12,608 nucleotides of DNA from JADKIH01 sp031427625 (GTDB lineage Bacteria; Bacteroidota; Bacteroidia; AKYH767-A; 2013-40CM-41-45), in contig JANPNV010000102.1 of the NCBI GenBank assembly GCA_031427625.1, forward strand, positions 1-12,608, written 5' to 3'. The position numbers were made by a program, and so were the translations under genes. The stretch's first letter is position 1; every line of letters begins with the position of its first letter. Under the pieces are notes generated by a model. The model was not told the origin of the DNA. It saw nothing but the letters and a program-made list of their open reading frames with translations, and searched no databases. This document shows, one piece after another, positions 1 through 7,157 of the stretch.

Positions 1-266
1 CAAGAGCAAAGAACCAAGAGCAAAGAACCAAGAACTAAGAACCAAGAACCAAGAGCAAAGAACCAAGTGCCAAGAGCAAAGAACCAAGAACCAAGAACCA
101 AGAACTAAGAACCAAGAACCAAGAACCAAGAGCAAAGAACCAAGAACCAAGAGCCAAGAGCAAAGAACCAAGAGTAAAGAACCAAGAACAAAGAACAAAG
201 AACAAAGAACAAAGAACAAAGAACCAAGTGCAAAGAGCAAAAAGTCAAGAGTCAAGAGTCAAGAAT
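1..266. repeat. Heptanucleotide tandem array, 38 units (left)
   Basis: The stretch reads as 38 consecutive 7-base units with no insertion or deletion. The commonest units are CAAGAAC, CAAGAGC and AAAGAAC; rarer variants are TAAGAAC, CAAGTGC and CAAGAGT. The 14-base dimer CAAGAGC-AAAGAAC recurs six times (for example at 1, 15, 50, 71, 127 and 155), and 190-224 is a run of five identical AAAGAAC units, which suggests slippage expansion on top of point drift. The + strand is almost free of T. The array starts before base 1, so its full length is unknown, and it decays at about 267-273, some 55 bases before pdxA. It is not CRISPR because there are no spacers. It is nearly stop-free on the minus strand but shows no coding signs. 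It resembles in kind the short heptamer tandem repeats described in cyanobacteria (STRR), but the sequence is different. Function unknown. Confidence 0.95.
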
Positions 267-327
267 TAAAAACTCTCCTAATACTACTTACTTATTTTTC
301 ATTCTTCAATATTAAATCTTCAACACC

Positions 328-1395
328 ATGACTCATCAGGAAATAGAAGGCAGAATCAAGGTCGGCATTAGTTGCGGGGATATTAATGGAGTCGGGCTGG
401 AGGTAATAATAAAAACATTTCTTGATAGCAGAATGCATCAGATTTGTACACCGGTAATCTATGCCAGCAACAAACTCGTCAGTCTTCAGCGAAAAATGTT
501 AAACATGAATGACTTCCAGTACCAGACGGTAAAGGGAGTTAATGAAGTGATTCTTCGGAAGACGAATGTGATTAATTGCTGGGATGAAGAAGTTCCTGTT
601 GAATTTGGAGTTTCGAACGAAGCCGGAGGAACATATGCATTGAAATCGCTACAGGCAGCTGTGAATGATCTGATATATAAAAACATTGATGTTTTGGTAA
701 CAGCACCAATCAATAAGCATAATATACAGTCGGCTGATTTTAAATTTCACGGTCATACAGAATATCTGGCCGAAACATTCAATGCTACTGAACATCTGAT
801 GTTTCTTGTTAGCAACGATCTTCGTGTTGCAGTTGCATCCGGACACATTCCTGTAAAAGATGTTGCGGCAGGGTTAACCATTGAAAAAATATGTTCCAAA
901 TTAAAGTTGATGCATTCGACATTGAAACGTGATTTCAATATTCGCAAACCTAAAATTGCTGTATTAGGATTAAATCCTCATGCAGGCGATGAAGGATTAT
1001 TGGGAATGGAAGAAAAAGATATTATTATTCCTGCCGTTAAAAAATGTTTCGACGAAGGAATTTTCGTTTATGGCCCCTACTCTGCAGATGGCTTTTTTGG
1101 TTCTGCTGCTTTTAAAAAATTCGATGCCGTACTGGCTATGTATCACGACCAGGGCCTGATTCCGTTTAAGGCATTAAGTTTTACTTCAGGCGTAAATTTC
1201 ACGGCAGGATTACCGGTAGTTCGTACATCACCGGATCATGGTACAGCATATGATATTGCAGGAAAAGGAATAGCGAGTGAAGACTCATTCCGTGAAGCTA
1301 TTTATACGGCAATCGATATCCTGAAAAACCGGGAAGTGTATGATGAGATCAATGCGAAGCCGCTTGCGTTTTCGAAACAGTCGCGGGATCAGTAG
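328..1395 (+). CDS. pdxA: 4-hydroxythreonine-4-phosphate dehydrogenase PdxA
   Basis: Cytosolic NAD-dependent, divalent-metal enzyme of the DXP-dependent vitamin B6 pathway. It oxidises 4-phosphohydroxy-L-threonine; the product decarboxylates to 3-amino-2-oxopropyl phosphate, which PdxJ uses to make pyridoxine 5'-phosphate. The 355-residue length is normal or slightly long for the family. Visible motifs are the N-terminal GISCGDINGVG loop (residues 13-23), GHTE (142-145), SGHIP (171-175), LNPHAGDEG (215-223), MYHDQGLIPFK (271-281) and the TSPDHGTAYDIAG C-terminal motif (300-312). His173, His218 and His273 lie at a constant +7 offset from the three metal ligands of the E. coli enzyme (His166, 211, 266), and His143 matches substrate-binding His136, so the active site looks complete. 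The GDINGVG form in place of GDPAGIG is what I recall for Bacteroidota PdxA. The ATG at 328 is chosen because the conserved N-terminus begins about 10 residues in; there is only an A/C-rich sequence upstream. No other B6 gene is adjacent. A heptamer array ends about 60 bases upstream. Confidence 0.96.
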   Translation: MTHQEIEGRIKVGISCGDINGVGLEVIIKTFLDSRMHQICTPVIYASNKLVSLQRKMLNMNDFQYQTVKGVNEVILRKTNVINCWDEEVPVEFGVSNEAGGTYALKSLQAAVNDLIYKNIDVLVTAPINKHNIQSADFKFHGHTEYLAETFNATEHLMFLVSNDLRVAVASGHIPVKDVAAGLTIEKICSKLKLMHSTLKRDFNIRKPKIAVLGLNPHAGDEGLLGMEEKDIIIPAVKKCFDEGIFVYGPYSADGFFGSAAFKKFDAVLAMYHDQGLIPFKALSFTSGVNFTAGLPVVRTSPDHGTAYDIAGKGIASEDSFREAIYTAIDILKNREVYDEINAKPLAFSKQSRDQ

Positions 1396-1443
1396 TCAAT
1401 TTGAGAATGTGTTGAATTTAAGAATGGCACTTTGATGAATATT

Positions 1444-1459
1444 GCAGCTACTGCTTTTT
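1444..1459 (+). terminator. Weak hairpin plus T-run after pdxA
   Basis: GCAG-cta-CTGC followed directly by five T residues lies in the 72-base gap between the convergent pdxA and outer-membrane-protein genes, about 50 bases after the pdxA stop. The position and T-run fit an intrinsic terminator for pdxA, but the stem has only four pairs and a three-base loop, so it is weak and may be chance. Confidence 0.3.
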
Positions 1460-1467
1460 CCGAAATA

Positions 1468-2235
1468 TTATTTGAAGGTATAATAACAGGATATATTAAA
1501 GCCTCCACTCCATAATTTAGCTGTTATTGGCGCGTGAATGATATTAAACAGCCCATACCTGAATGTTGGTTCTGCTCTCAGATTAATTTTGTTATTTATT
1601 TTATACTCGGCACCAATGCTGATTGTTGGAGAAACATTAAGTGACTTGTAAGCATACTTCTGAGTTTGAGTTTTGTATTCTGCTTCCCCATTTTCGAATT
1701 TCAAGACACTTGTTGTTGTTGCATTTAGAAAAATATTGGTAGTTATTCCAACGCTCGTTACCAATTGAACTCTTTTTTTACCCAATCTAAAAATTGCCCT
1801 GAGAGGAATATCAAGATAATAATGATTGTATACAAATTTCCCTTTATTCGGAAGGGGGTCGTTGCTTGTTGTATACGTAAAACCAAATCGTGGGTCAGTC
1901 ATATCACCAAAAGTCAGATTAAAATACTTTGTCGAATAGCCTTTGTTTGAATATTGAATTCCGATTTCAATTCCTAAAAGTTGGGAAACATTATATCCAA
2001 AATTAAGTCCGGCAGTATATCCAATTTTAGGTATTTCCTGGTCATTCCTAACATCAATTAACCATATGCTATAATTAACATCCCTGTTGTAAAGAGTACG
2101 ATAACAGTAATCGGGAGAAACATTTACTCCGGCATAAAGTCGCTTGATTTCATGTGTTGGCTTCGGAATAATTGCATCCTGTCCGAATGATATATTTGAA
2201 ACAAAAATTGCAGAAATTAAAATAAGGTATTTCAT
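1468..2235 (-). CDS. Secreted outer-membrane beta-barrel protein (porin/PorT-like family)
   Basis: Predicted 255-residue protein. The N-terminal 19 residues (MKYLILISAIFVSNISFGQ) form a typical Bacteroidota signal peptide ending in FGQ, followed by a mature protein rich in alternating aromatic/hydrophobic strands: YAGVNVSPDY, IGYTAGLNFGYNV, LGIEIGIQYSNKGYS, YLDIPLRAIFRLG, VQLVTSVGITTNIFL, PTISIGAEYKI, INLRAEPTFRYG and a final FNISCYYTF strand. This layout matches the small 'outer membrane protein with beta-barrel domain' group (PF13568-like). Family assignment is inferred from pattern, and no specific function can be given. An in-frame start at 2358 would add 41 residues before the signal peptide, so I use the ATG at 2235. 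ATCTTCG lies a few bases before the ATG on the minus strand, resembling a degenerate Bacteroidota -7 element. The gene converges on pdxA and diverges from the receiver gene. Confidence 0.78.
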   Translation of the reverse strand: MKYLILISAIFVSNISFGQDAIIPKPTHEIKRLYAGVNVSPDYCYRTLYNRDVNYSIWLIDVRNDQEIPKIGYTAGLNFGYNVSQLLGIEIGIQYSNKGYSTKYFNLTFGDMTDPRFGFTYTTSNDPLPNKGKFVYNHYYLDIPLRAIFRLGKKRVQLVTSVGITTNIFLNATTTSVLKFENGEAEYKTQTQKYAYKSLNVSPTISIGAEYKINNKINLRAEPTFRYGLFNIIHAPITAKLWSGGFNISCYYTFK

Positions 2236-2553
2236 TTTATCGAAGATGCTTATAAACAATCCAAGATAGGAATTTGAATGAACTTCTAAATTTAATGCTG
2301 GGAGATTGCGTTTTTTTACCTTATCAATAATATGAATTAAAAAATGCTGCAGAAACACATCTGACTTAGGAAAACAATGGATAGTCTGCTAACCTTAAAG
2401 TAACTTCATGAAATGACCAAGCTCGTTGAGAGTCATTAAACCGACACATATTTATATGTGTGAATGATGTAACCTTTTTCTTCAATTATATAACATTCAT
2501 GTGTTTAATAATAATCAATTTTGAAATAAAATCACCGCTTATTAACATTAGAG
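2236..2553. other. 318-bp divergent intergenic region
   Basis: A+T-rich spacer between the outermost starts of the divergent outer-membrane protein and receiver genes; it should hold both promoters. It contains the dyad described separately at 2433-2467. Minus-strand reading frames extend into it as far as 2358 but show no coding character. TATCTTGG on the minus strand about 30 bases before the outer-membrane-protein start is a possible -7 element, but I see no good -33 partner. I see no RNA gene. Confidence 0.6.
2433..2467. promoter_or_regulatory. Interrupted dyad upstream of the receiver gene
   Basis: ACACATA (2444-2450) and TATGTGT (2455-2461) form a perfect 7-base inverted repeat around TTTA, flanked by a second complementary pair TCATT (2433-2437) and AATGA (2463-2467). 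There is no T-run after it on either strand, so a terminator is unlikely. It lies about 90 bases before the receiver start and about 200 bases from the outer-membrane-protein start, where a dimeric regulator could act on either. An operator role is inference only; A+T-rich DNA makes such dyads fairly common. Confidence 0.35.
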
Positions 2554-2964
2554 ATGATGGCAACAATCTTATTAATTGAAGATACTCTACCGATTCTTGA
2601 AAATTTAACTGAATATTTTGAAATGGAAGGTTACAAAATACTTGTTGCCGATAATGGAAAAAAGGGAATTGAACTTGCCAGAGAACATATGCCTGATTTA
2701 ATAATTTGTGATACTAAAATGCCTTTAATGAATGGTTATGAGGTTTTGCATTTGATTTTAGATTTAAAGAAAACTTATGAGATACCATTTATTTTTAGCA
2801 CTTCAAATTCTGAAAATGTTGATAGAAAAAAAGCGCTCGAACTTGGTGCTGACGATTATATTATTAAGCCATTCGAAATGCAAACACTTTTAACTATGGC
2901 AAAGAAATGGATAAAGTCGGGAAGTGTTAGGCACAAGCAAACAATCGAGAAAGAAATAATCTGA
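2554..2964 (+). CDS. Stand-alone response regulator receiver (REC) protein
   Basis: A 136-residue CheY-like phosphoacceptor with no output domain. The acidic pair Glu9-Asp10 lies in LLIEDT, the phosphoacceptor is Asp53 in ICDTKMPLMNG, the switch Ser/Thr is near Ser82 in FIFSTS, and the invariant Lys is Lys105 in KPF. All essential receiver residues are present. The domain fills residues 4-122, leaving only a short polar tail (KQTIEKEII), so it must act by protein contact or phosphotransfer, not DNA binding. Two ATGs are adjacent (2554 and 2557) and either could be the start. No histidine kinase or other two-component gene is in the window, so its partner is encoded elsewhere. The gene looks more A+T-rich than its neighbours. 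Its 3' neighbour is convergent, about 280 bases away. Confidence 0.93.
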   Translation: MMATILLIEDTLPILENLTEYFEMEGYKILVADNGKKGIELAREHMPDLIICDTKMPLMNGYEVLHLILDLKKTYEIPFIFSTSNSENVDRKKALELGADDYIIKPFEMQTLLTMAKKWIKSGSVRHKQTIEKEII

Positions 2965-3074
2965 CAATTAAAAGTAAGATAGAAATGAGTGTAAATTTTT
3001 ACGTGAGCATCAAACAGATGAATTTCGAAGAAAGAGTTTAGCTGACTTTAACAATAAGATTAAAAAAAATAAAT

Positions 3075-3162
3075 AAAGAAGGGCGTAAAATATATTGAAA
3101 GAGTGCCCAAATAACAAAGCGTGCTGAGGAGGAGAATGTGTATGATTTCAACTCCCTTCTTT
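3075..3162. other. Spaced inverted repeat in convergent gap
   Basis: AAAGAAGGG (3075-3083) is matched by CCCTTCTTT (3154-3162), with A-rich sequence before the left arm and T-rich sequence after the right. The 280-base region between the convergent receiver and beta-helix genes holds nothing else I recognise. The layout suits a bidirectional terminator, but a 70-base loop is very long, so the call is weak. Confidence 0.25.
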
Positions 3163-3244
3163 TTTCACTTCTTTAATCCGTTTTTCTTTATTAGCATATT
3201 CTCTCTCATCGAAGCAGGACTACAGGTTCAAGATTGCACACAGC

Positions 3245-4702
3245 TTATTCAAAAACTAACTTTTTCACAAAACTCTTTGCCCCATCGCTTACACGTATAA
3301 AATAAATCCCCTTTGTAAGATTCGCATCAATCAGATATTCATTCTTCCCAAACAATTTTTCCAAATAAACAATTTTCCCAAGAGTATTGAATATATATAG
3401 CAATTGCTTTTCACTATAAGCAATGTTTTTTAAGGTGAATGTGCTGGAAGTAGGGTTCGGGTAAATAGTAAAAGATTCCTCTGGAAATTTTACCGGATTA
3501 ATTCCGCTCACAATATTTTGGCAGAAATAAAAAGTATCGACAGGCAGAACGGAATCGTTGCAGTTGGCATACGGACTGAAATTTAGCAAGCCAAGAGTAA
3601 TATCATCGTAGCCATCATAAACAGCTGCAGCAATTTGAGTCGAGTCAGTAATGCAATAGCATTGATCGGGGAAAGCGCCATTGTTGGATGATGTGTAAAC
3701 GATATTGTAAACACTGTTTTGGCAGAAGTTATTGGTATTACTATTTGGAGAGTAGCCGCCTCTGAAAACAATTCCCACATGATTGTTAAAAATGTCATTG
3801 TTGAACATGTGCGTGCGTGTTCTATGCCAAAAGTCTATTGAATCATGAAAAGAAATTTGGGAAAGTGCAGTATCATTTTCGAAAAATATATTTTCTGTCA
3901 TGTAGGTAAATTGATCAGAATAGGCAATATGATTATGCGAAAAAGTACAGCCGGTGATTGTATCAAAATTACTCTGGTTTCCTCCCACATCATCTGCAAC
4001 TCTGCATGCATAATCATTGTTGCAGAAATAACAATCTGTAATAATGGTCGGACCCGGCTCTCCAGCATCTAAACCGACTTGATTATTAATAAATGTACAG
4101 TTGTTAACTCTGTTGCCGCCTACTCTTGCTGCAACTGTATTATTCTCAAAATAACAATTGTCCAGGTTGCAAGCTCCGCCACTCCACGACATGCCAATGA
4201 CGTTATTGATGAATACACATTGAAAAATATTTGTTCCATTCACATTTTGAGTAAGACAATCGGAGTTAAAGGAGAATGTTGAATGAGATACGGTAAGTGG
4301 AAAAGTTATCCACGGTTTAGTATATATTGCCATGAGAGCATATTTAAAAACACAATAGTCAATTGCGATACCGGTCGGGTCGTTAAAATATAATCCCTGA
4401 TAAATCCCTGCAACGGGCGTGCTTGAATTGGAGGTAAATGTGATACTATCAACACTGTTTCCGACTGCAATAAAATTGGATTGACGCATTTCAATAACCA
4501 CTCCGTCATTAAATTTCACCGTAACGCCAGGTTCTATTGTAAGAGTGAATCCGGGGAAAACAACAACTGTATCAGTTACTATATAAGGGCTGTTTACTGA
4601 TGTCCACGTCGTGTTCGAATAAATTCCTCCGCTTACATTTGTCTGTCCATATGTAAAGGCTAAAAGAAGAGAAGAAAACAAAGTGAAGAAGAGTTTTCTC
4701 AT
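3245..4702 (-). CDS. Secreted right-handed beta-helix protein with T9SS type A sorting domain
   Basis: A 485-residue exported protein. A signal peptide covers residues 1-19 (MRKLFFTLFSSLLLAFTYG). The N-terminal cap resembles the opening of many pectate-lyase-like proteins (LTIEPGVTVKFNDG, 54-67). Residues about 110-335 carry repeating rungs with a core 'Cys/Ser-x-Phe-x-Asn-Asn' signature: CVF at 117, STF at 141, CVF at 162, CYF at 183, CTF at 202, CYF at 224, CTF at 252, then IFF and DIF. They are spaced about 19-24 residues apart with longer gaps after 224, as expected for a right-handed parallel beta-helix. The last ~75 residues (TIYPNPTSSTFTL, then GIYFIRV and a basic KKLVFE end) form a T9SS type A C-terminal sorting domain, so the protein is likely moved by the Por system and kept at the cell surface or released. 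The substrate is unknown; these folds bind or cleave polysaccharides or act in adhesion, and I see no defined catalytic motif. The ATG at 4702 follows A-rich sequence. Confidence 0.88.
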   Translation of the reverse strand: MRKLFFTLFSSLLLAFTYGQTNVSGGIYSNTTWTSVNSPYIVTDTVVVFPGFTLTIEPGVTVKFNDGVVIEMRQSNFIAVGNSVDSITFTSNSSTPVAGIYQGLYFNDPTGIAIDYCVFKYALMAIYTKPWITFPLTVSHSTFSFNSDCLTQNVNGTNIFQCVFINNVIGMSWSGGACNLDNCYFENNTVAARVGGNRVNNCTFINNQVGLDAGEPGPTIITDCYFCNNDYACRVADDVGGNQSNFDTITGCTFSHNHIAYSDQFTYMTENIFFENDTALSQISFHDSIDFWHRTRTHMFNNDIFNNHVGIVFRGGYSPNSNTNNFCQNSVYNIVYTSSNNGAFPDQCYCITDSTQIAAAVYDGYDDITLGLLNFSPYANCNDSVLPVDTFYFCQNIVSGINPVKFPEESFTIYPNPTSSTFTLKNIAYSEKQLLYIFNTLGKIVYLEKLFGKNEYLIDANLTKGIYFIRVSDGAKSFVKKLVFE

Positions 4703-4766
4703 GGTTTTTATTTTTAGAAAAAATTTGGCAATGTATATTTCATTAAGATACTTTCATAATGACACA

Positions 4767-4873
4767 CTGCCTGAGGTTGCGGAAAACTATTCAAGAGTAC
4801 CGCAGAAGCGAGTATTAAAGATATAAATAAAAATACGATCCGGATATTCGACACATAAATAGGAGTCAGGCAG
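4767..4873. other. Nested inverted repeats between TPR and beta-helix genes
   Basis: CTGCCTGA (4767-4774) pairs with TCAGGCAG (4866-4873), and just inside the left arm TGCGG pairs with CCGCA across a 17-base loop (about 4778-4804). They lie in the 238-base space after the TPR gene's stop and before the beta-helix gene. A folded leader or 3' RNA structure is possible. There is no U-run typical of a terminator and no match to any RNA family I know. The rest of this spacer shows nothing. Confidence 0.25.
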
Positions 4874-4940
4874 CCCATACAATGTCATGAGTTATTGAGA
4901 AAAGTTGGTGTTATTCCCAAACTCTTCTTAAACTATGATT

Positions 4941-5756
4941 TCATTTATTAGCTATTTGCGAACAATTTTTATTAAATGCATTTGCCGCGCTTTTTTCACT
5001 TACATCTTTTCCTTCTGAAAAACACCTACACGCTTTTTTTAATTTACCTGCTTTCTCGTATGACAACCCCAGATAGCATAGCGCATCAAAATCATTTGGA
5101 TTTACCTCCATAGCTTGTGAGAAATTATAGATAGCTTTACTGAAATCACTTTGCTGAAAATATTTTACACCTTCATCATAAAAATGTTTATCGTCTGCAC
5201 ATTCATTTTTTTCCAACTTTCTTGCCTCCTCTGGAGTTTTAAACGTTAATATGGTTGAATTGTATTGCACCATTCGCTCTGCTAAATCATTATTTCCATT
5301 TGCCTTCACTAACATTTCTTCCCAATTGCGATTATGAAACCTATATTTTATGTAAACCATCGATCGAACAGGAATGTTGCCAAATAAAACAGGTTTGAAT
5401 TTTCTTGATGCTTCTTTTACCAATACGATAATTAAACTATCAGTCTTCGGTAAGCTGGTGCCATTAATTATTTGAGCAAAGGGAACTCTTCCTGAAGTAT
5501 CAATATAAGCTAATATGCCAACGTCATTGTGATTACAATGGTCAAAGCGCTGCTTCTTTATTTCTTGCCTTAAACTCCAAACTTCAGCAACATTAATTTT
5601 CAGAAATGAATTTTGCAGCGAGTCATTGTATGAAAAAGAATTGTCCATGATAGAAGCTCGTACTCCATCAATTGTTATTACCGTTTGTGCATTCAATGAA
5701 GTAAAGCACAAAAAATAAATAAAAAGTATCTTCTTTAAGTAGATTCTCACTTTCAT
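4941..5756 (-). CDS. Secreted TPR protein with TonB-C-terminal-like domain
   Basis: A 271-residue protein with a signal peptide (residues 1-23, KKILFIYFLCFTSLNA). Residues about 72-141 read like the C-terminal domain of TonB: a first strand VGILAYIDTSGRVPFAQIING, a helix containing LVKEASRKFKPVLFGN, and a closing strand VRSMVYIKYRF in the place of the familiar 'WKPG..G.PV...Y.LPI.F'. Residues 191-256 hold two tetratricopeptide repeats (FYDEGVKYFQQSDFSKAIYN, then ALCYLGLSYEKAGKLKKACR), ending in a Cys-containing segment common in Bacteroidota TPR proteins. The N-terminus looks like a cleavable signal rather than a lasting membrane anchor and there is no proline-rich linker, so I do not call it an energy-transducing TonB. 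It more likely acts as a periplasmic or outer-membrane-associated scaffold. It lies 94 bases after the esterase gene and may be co-transcribed. Homology to TonB is inferred from strand pattern. Confidence 0.7.
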   Translation of the reverse strand: MKVRIYLKKILFIYFLCFTSLNAQTVITIDGVRASIMDNSFSYNDSLQNSFLKINVAEVWSLRQEIKKQRFDHCNHNDVGILAYIDTSGRVPFAQIINGTSLPKTDSLIIVLVKEASRKFKPVLFGNIPVRSMVYIKYRFHNRNWEEMLVKANGNNDLAERMVQYNSTILTFKTPEEARKLEKNECADDKHFYDEGVKYFQQSDFSKAIYNFSQAMEVNPNDFDALCYLGLSYEKAGKLKKACRCFSEGKDVSEKSAANAFNKNCSQIANK

Positions 5757-5832
5757 TTAATTTTGCAATCAAATCGGAGCGAAAGAGTTGCGAATAACAA
5801 TATAAATCCAAAACTATCGCCAACAACAACCC

Positions 5833-5846
5833 AGCTTAATCAAGCT
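5833..5846 (-). other. Small hairpin just after the esterase stop
   Basis: AGCTT-aatc-AAGCT forms a five-pair stem directly after the esterase stop codon on the minus strand. No T-run follows, so it is a poor terminator; the esterase and the TPR gene may be read through. The rest of the 94-base spacer shows nothing. Confidence 0.2.
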
Positions 5847-5850
5847 CAAA

Positions 5851-7098
5851 CTAAAGCACAACCTTCCTCACCGTCTCACCTAATGCAGACCGTACTTTCA
5901 AAAAATATATTCCATGCGAAAGACTTCTTACGTCTATCCGGAAAAAATCAGAATGATCGGAAATAGTTTTTATGCGACGACCGCTGAAGTCAATTAGCTC
6001 TGCAAATGTGATCGTATTTCCATTCTGCGATTTTACATTAAGATAATCATCCGCAGGATTTGGGAAGATTGTAATATCATTATTGGCTGTTATATTATTA
6101 ATTCCCGTTGTAAATGTATTTGGAAGGGGTGTTGGATCGGCAGGATTACAACCGAGATATCTGTATAAGAAATTGCTCACAAAACGTACAGTCGTATCCA
6201 TATATGCTGTACTGGCAGAATAAGGAACATGATCTGCGCCGAAGTATGTATAGAAATCATTGGATACAGGAACGGTGTTCGCATATTGTGAGATGGAATA
6301 ACTTCCATCAACGACCATTACCGGAAAGGCGCCAAGCAAATAGATCGTCGCTGTTGCATAGGGAACAGTTCCATCATTCGTACCATGCATGGCAACGAAA
6401 GGAACATCGCCGGATTTAATCCATGTCTTATCACCAAGCGCACCGCATAAATCAATTACGGCATTTACGGTAGAGACATATCCAGGATTTCCACTGTTAC
6501 CTTCAAGGTTACCCATCACAGTGGTATCAATCTCTGAAGGTAATTCACTATACGAATCCATGTAAGCAAGATGTAATGCTGTAAACGCACCGGCAGAACT
6601 TCCTCCGGCAAAAATTATATTCGGATCGATCCTGAATGTATTTGCATTAGCTGCATCACTACGAAAATAACGAACGGCTGCCTTCATATCCTGTACTGCC
6701 CTGTATACGGCCTGCTTGGCTGCTGCTGCCGTCGGTGGAAATGCCGATAAACCAAGTCTGTAGTTGATAGAAACGCATACATATCCGCGCTTTGCAAAAT
6801 GCTGACACAATGAAACGACATCACCATCATTTTTTGTTCCGCCGACAAAACTTCCACCGTGAGCCCAAATAATCAAAGGACGCATCGCTAACGTATCGCC
6901 CACTGGTTCATAAACATCAAGCGTAAGATCAGTCGGAGTCCCTGAAGTACTCAAATTATTTCCGTAGAGGAGGTCAGTGGTCGTAATCACTGTCGGAAAA
7001 ATTTCAGAATCGTATCTCGAAGAGTTGCAGGAAGCTTGTCCTTTAACATTCAATTGAACCGAAAGAATAAAAAATAAAAGTAGGGCTGAGGTTTTCAT
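5851..7098 (-). CDS. Secreted alpha/beta-hydrolase (esterase/lipase-like) with T9SS sorting domain
   Basis: A 415-residue exported hydrolase. Signal peptide MKTSALLLFFILSVQLNVKG; catalytic domain about 35-318; T9SS type A sorting domain about 341-415 (DITIFPNPADDYLNV ... GIYFLKV ... RKVVL). The full esterase kit is visible: oxyanion-hole HGGSF (80-84), nucleophile elbow GGSSAG with Ser168 in G-x-S-x-G, acid Asp242 in HGTNDGTVPY, and His290 in GADHVPY. NYRLG (112-116) and the AVRYFR helix before the elbow match hormone-sensitive-lipase/carboxylesterase-type hydrolases. It should cleave carboxyl esters at the cell surface; the substrate is unknown. An in-frame ATG at 7143 would add 15 residues coded by a hairpin and would bury the signal peptide, so I use 7098. 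It lies 59 bases downstream of a paralogous gene, with which and the receptor gene it probably forms one functional group. Confidence 0.88.
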   Translation of the reverse strand: MKTSALLLFFILSVQLNVKGQASCNSSRYDSEIFPTVITTTDLLYGNNLSTSGTPTDLTLDVYEPVGDTLAMRPLIIWAHGGSFVGGTKNDGDVVSLCQHFAKRGYVCVSINYRLGLSAFPPTAAAAKQAVYRAVQDMKAAVRYFRSDAANANTFRIDPNIIFAGGSSAGAFTALHLAYMDSYSELPSEIDTTVMGNLEGNSGNPGYVSTVNAVIDLCGALGDKTWIKSGDVPFVAMHGTNDGTVPYATATIYLLGAFPVMVVDGSYSISQYANTVPVSNDFYTYFGADHVPYSASTAYMDTTVRFVSNFLYRYLGCNPADPTPLPNTFTTGINNITANNDITIFPNPADDYLNVKSQNGNTITFAELIDFSGRRIKTISDHSDFFRIDVRSLSHGIYFLKVRSALGETVRKVVL

Positions 7099-7114
7099 CA
7101 CATTATTTATATAA

Positions 7115-7141
7115 GAAAGGCCGGTAATGAGCCGGCCTTTC
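7115..7141 (-). terminator. GC-rich intercistronic hairpin between hydrolase paralogues
   Basis: GAAAGGCCGG (7115-7124) and CCGGCCTTTC (7132-7141) are perfectly complementary over 10 bases around a 7-base loop. On the minus strand the stem lies 17 bases after the stop of the upstream hydrolase and ends 16 bases before the ATG of the downstream one. It is followed by a broken U-rich stretch (UUAUAUAAAUAA) instead of a clean U-run. It can be read as an intrinsic terminator, probably partial, or as a stabilising structure at a transcript 3' end. Confidence 0.75.
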
Positions 7142-7157
7142 ATGAATTATTTAATTA

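Noticed and set aside
1..266. CRISPR array
   Set aside because: Units are 7 bases, directly abutting, with no spacers and no cas genes.
328..362. PdxA GDINGVG loop as an unusual active-site change from GDPAGIG
   Set aside because: I recall this form as common in Bacteroidota PdxA, and all metal and substrate His residues are in place.
2236..2358. Extended start of the outer-membrane protein at 2358
   Set aside because: It adds 41 residues of polar and mixed sequence before a clear signal peptide.
2985..3041. Very small + strand reading frame after the receiver gene
   Set aside because: Only about 18 codons, no recognisable start context and no similarity I can recognise.
4941..5756. A genuine energy-transducing TonB
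   Set aside because: No membrane anchor retained after the signal peptide and no proline-rich spacer; only the C-terminal fold is suggested.
6114..6419. 101-codon + strand frame opposite the esterase
   Set aside because: Antisense shadow of a gene with clear catalytic and sorting motifs; composition is unlike a real protein.
7099..7143. Extended start of the esterase at 7143
   Set aside because: The extra 15 codons are made by the GC-rich hairpin and would displace a well-formed signal peptide beginning at 7098.
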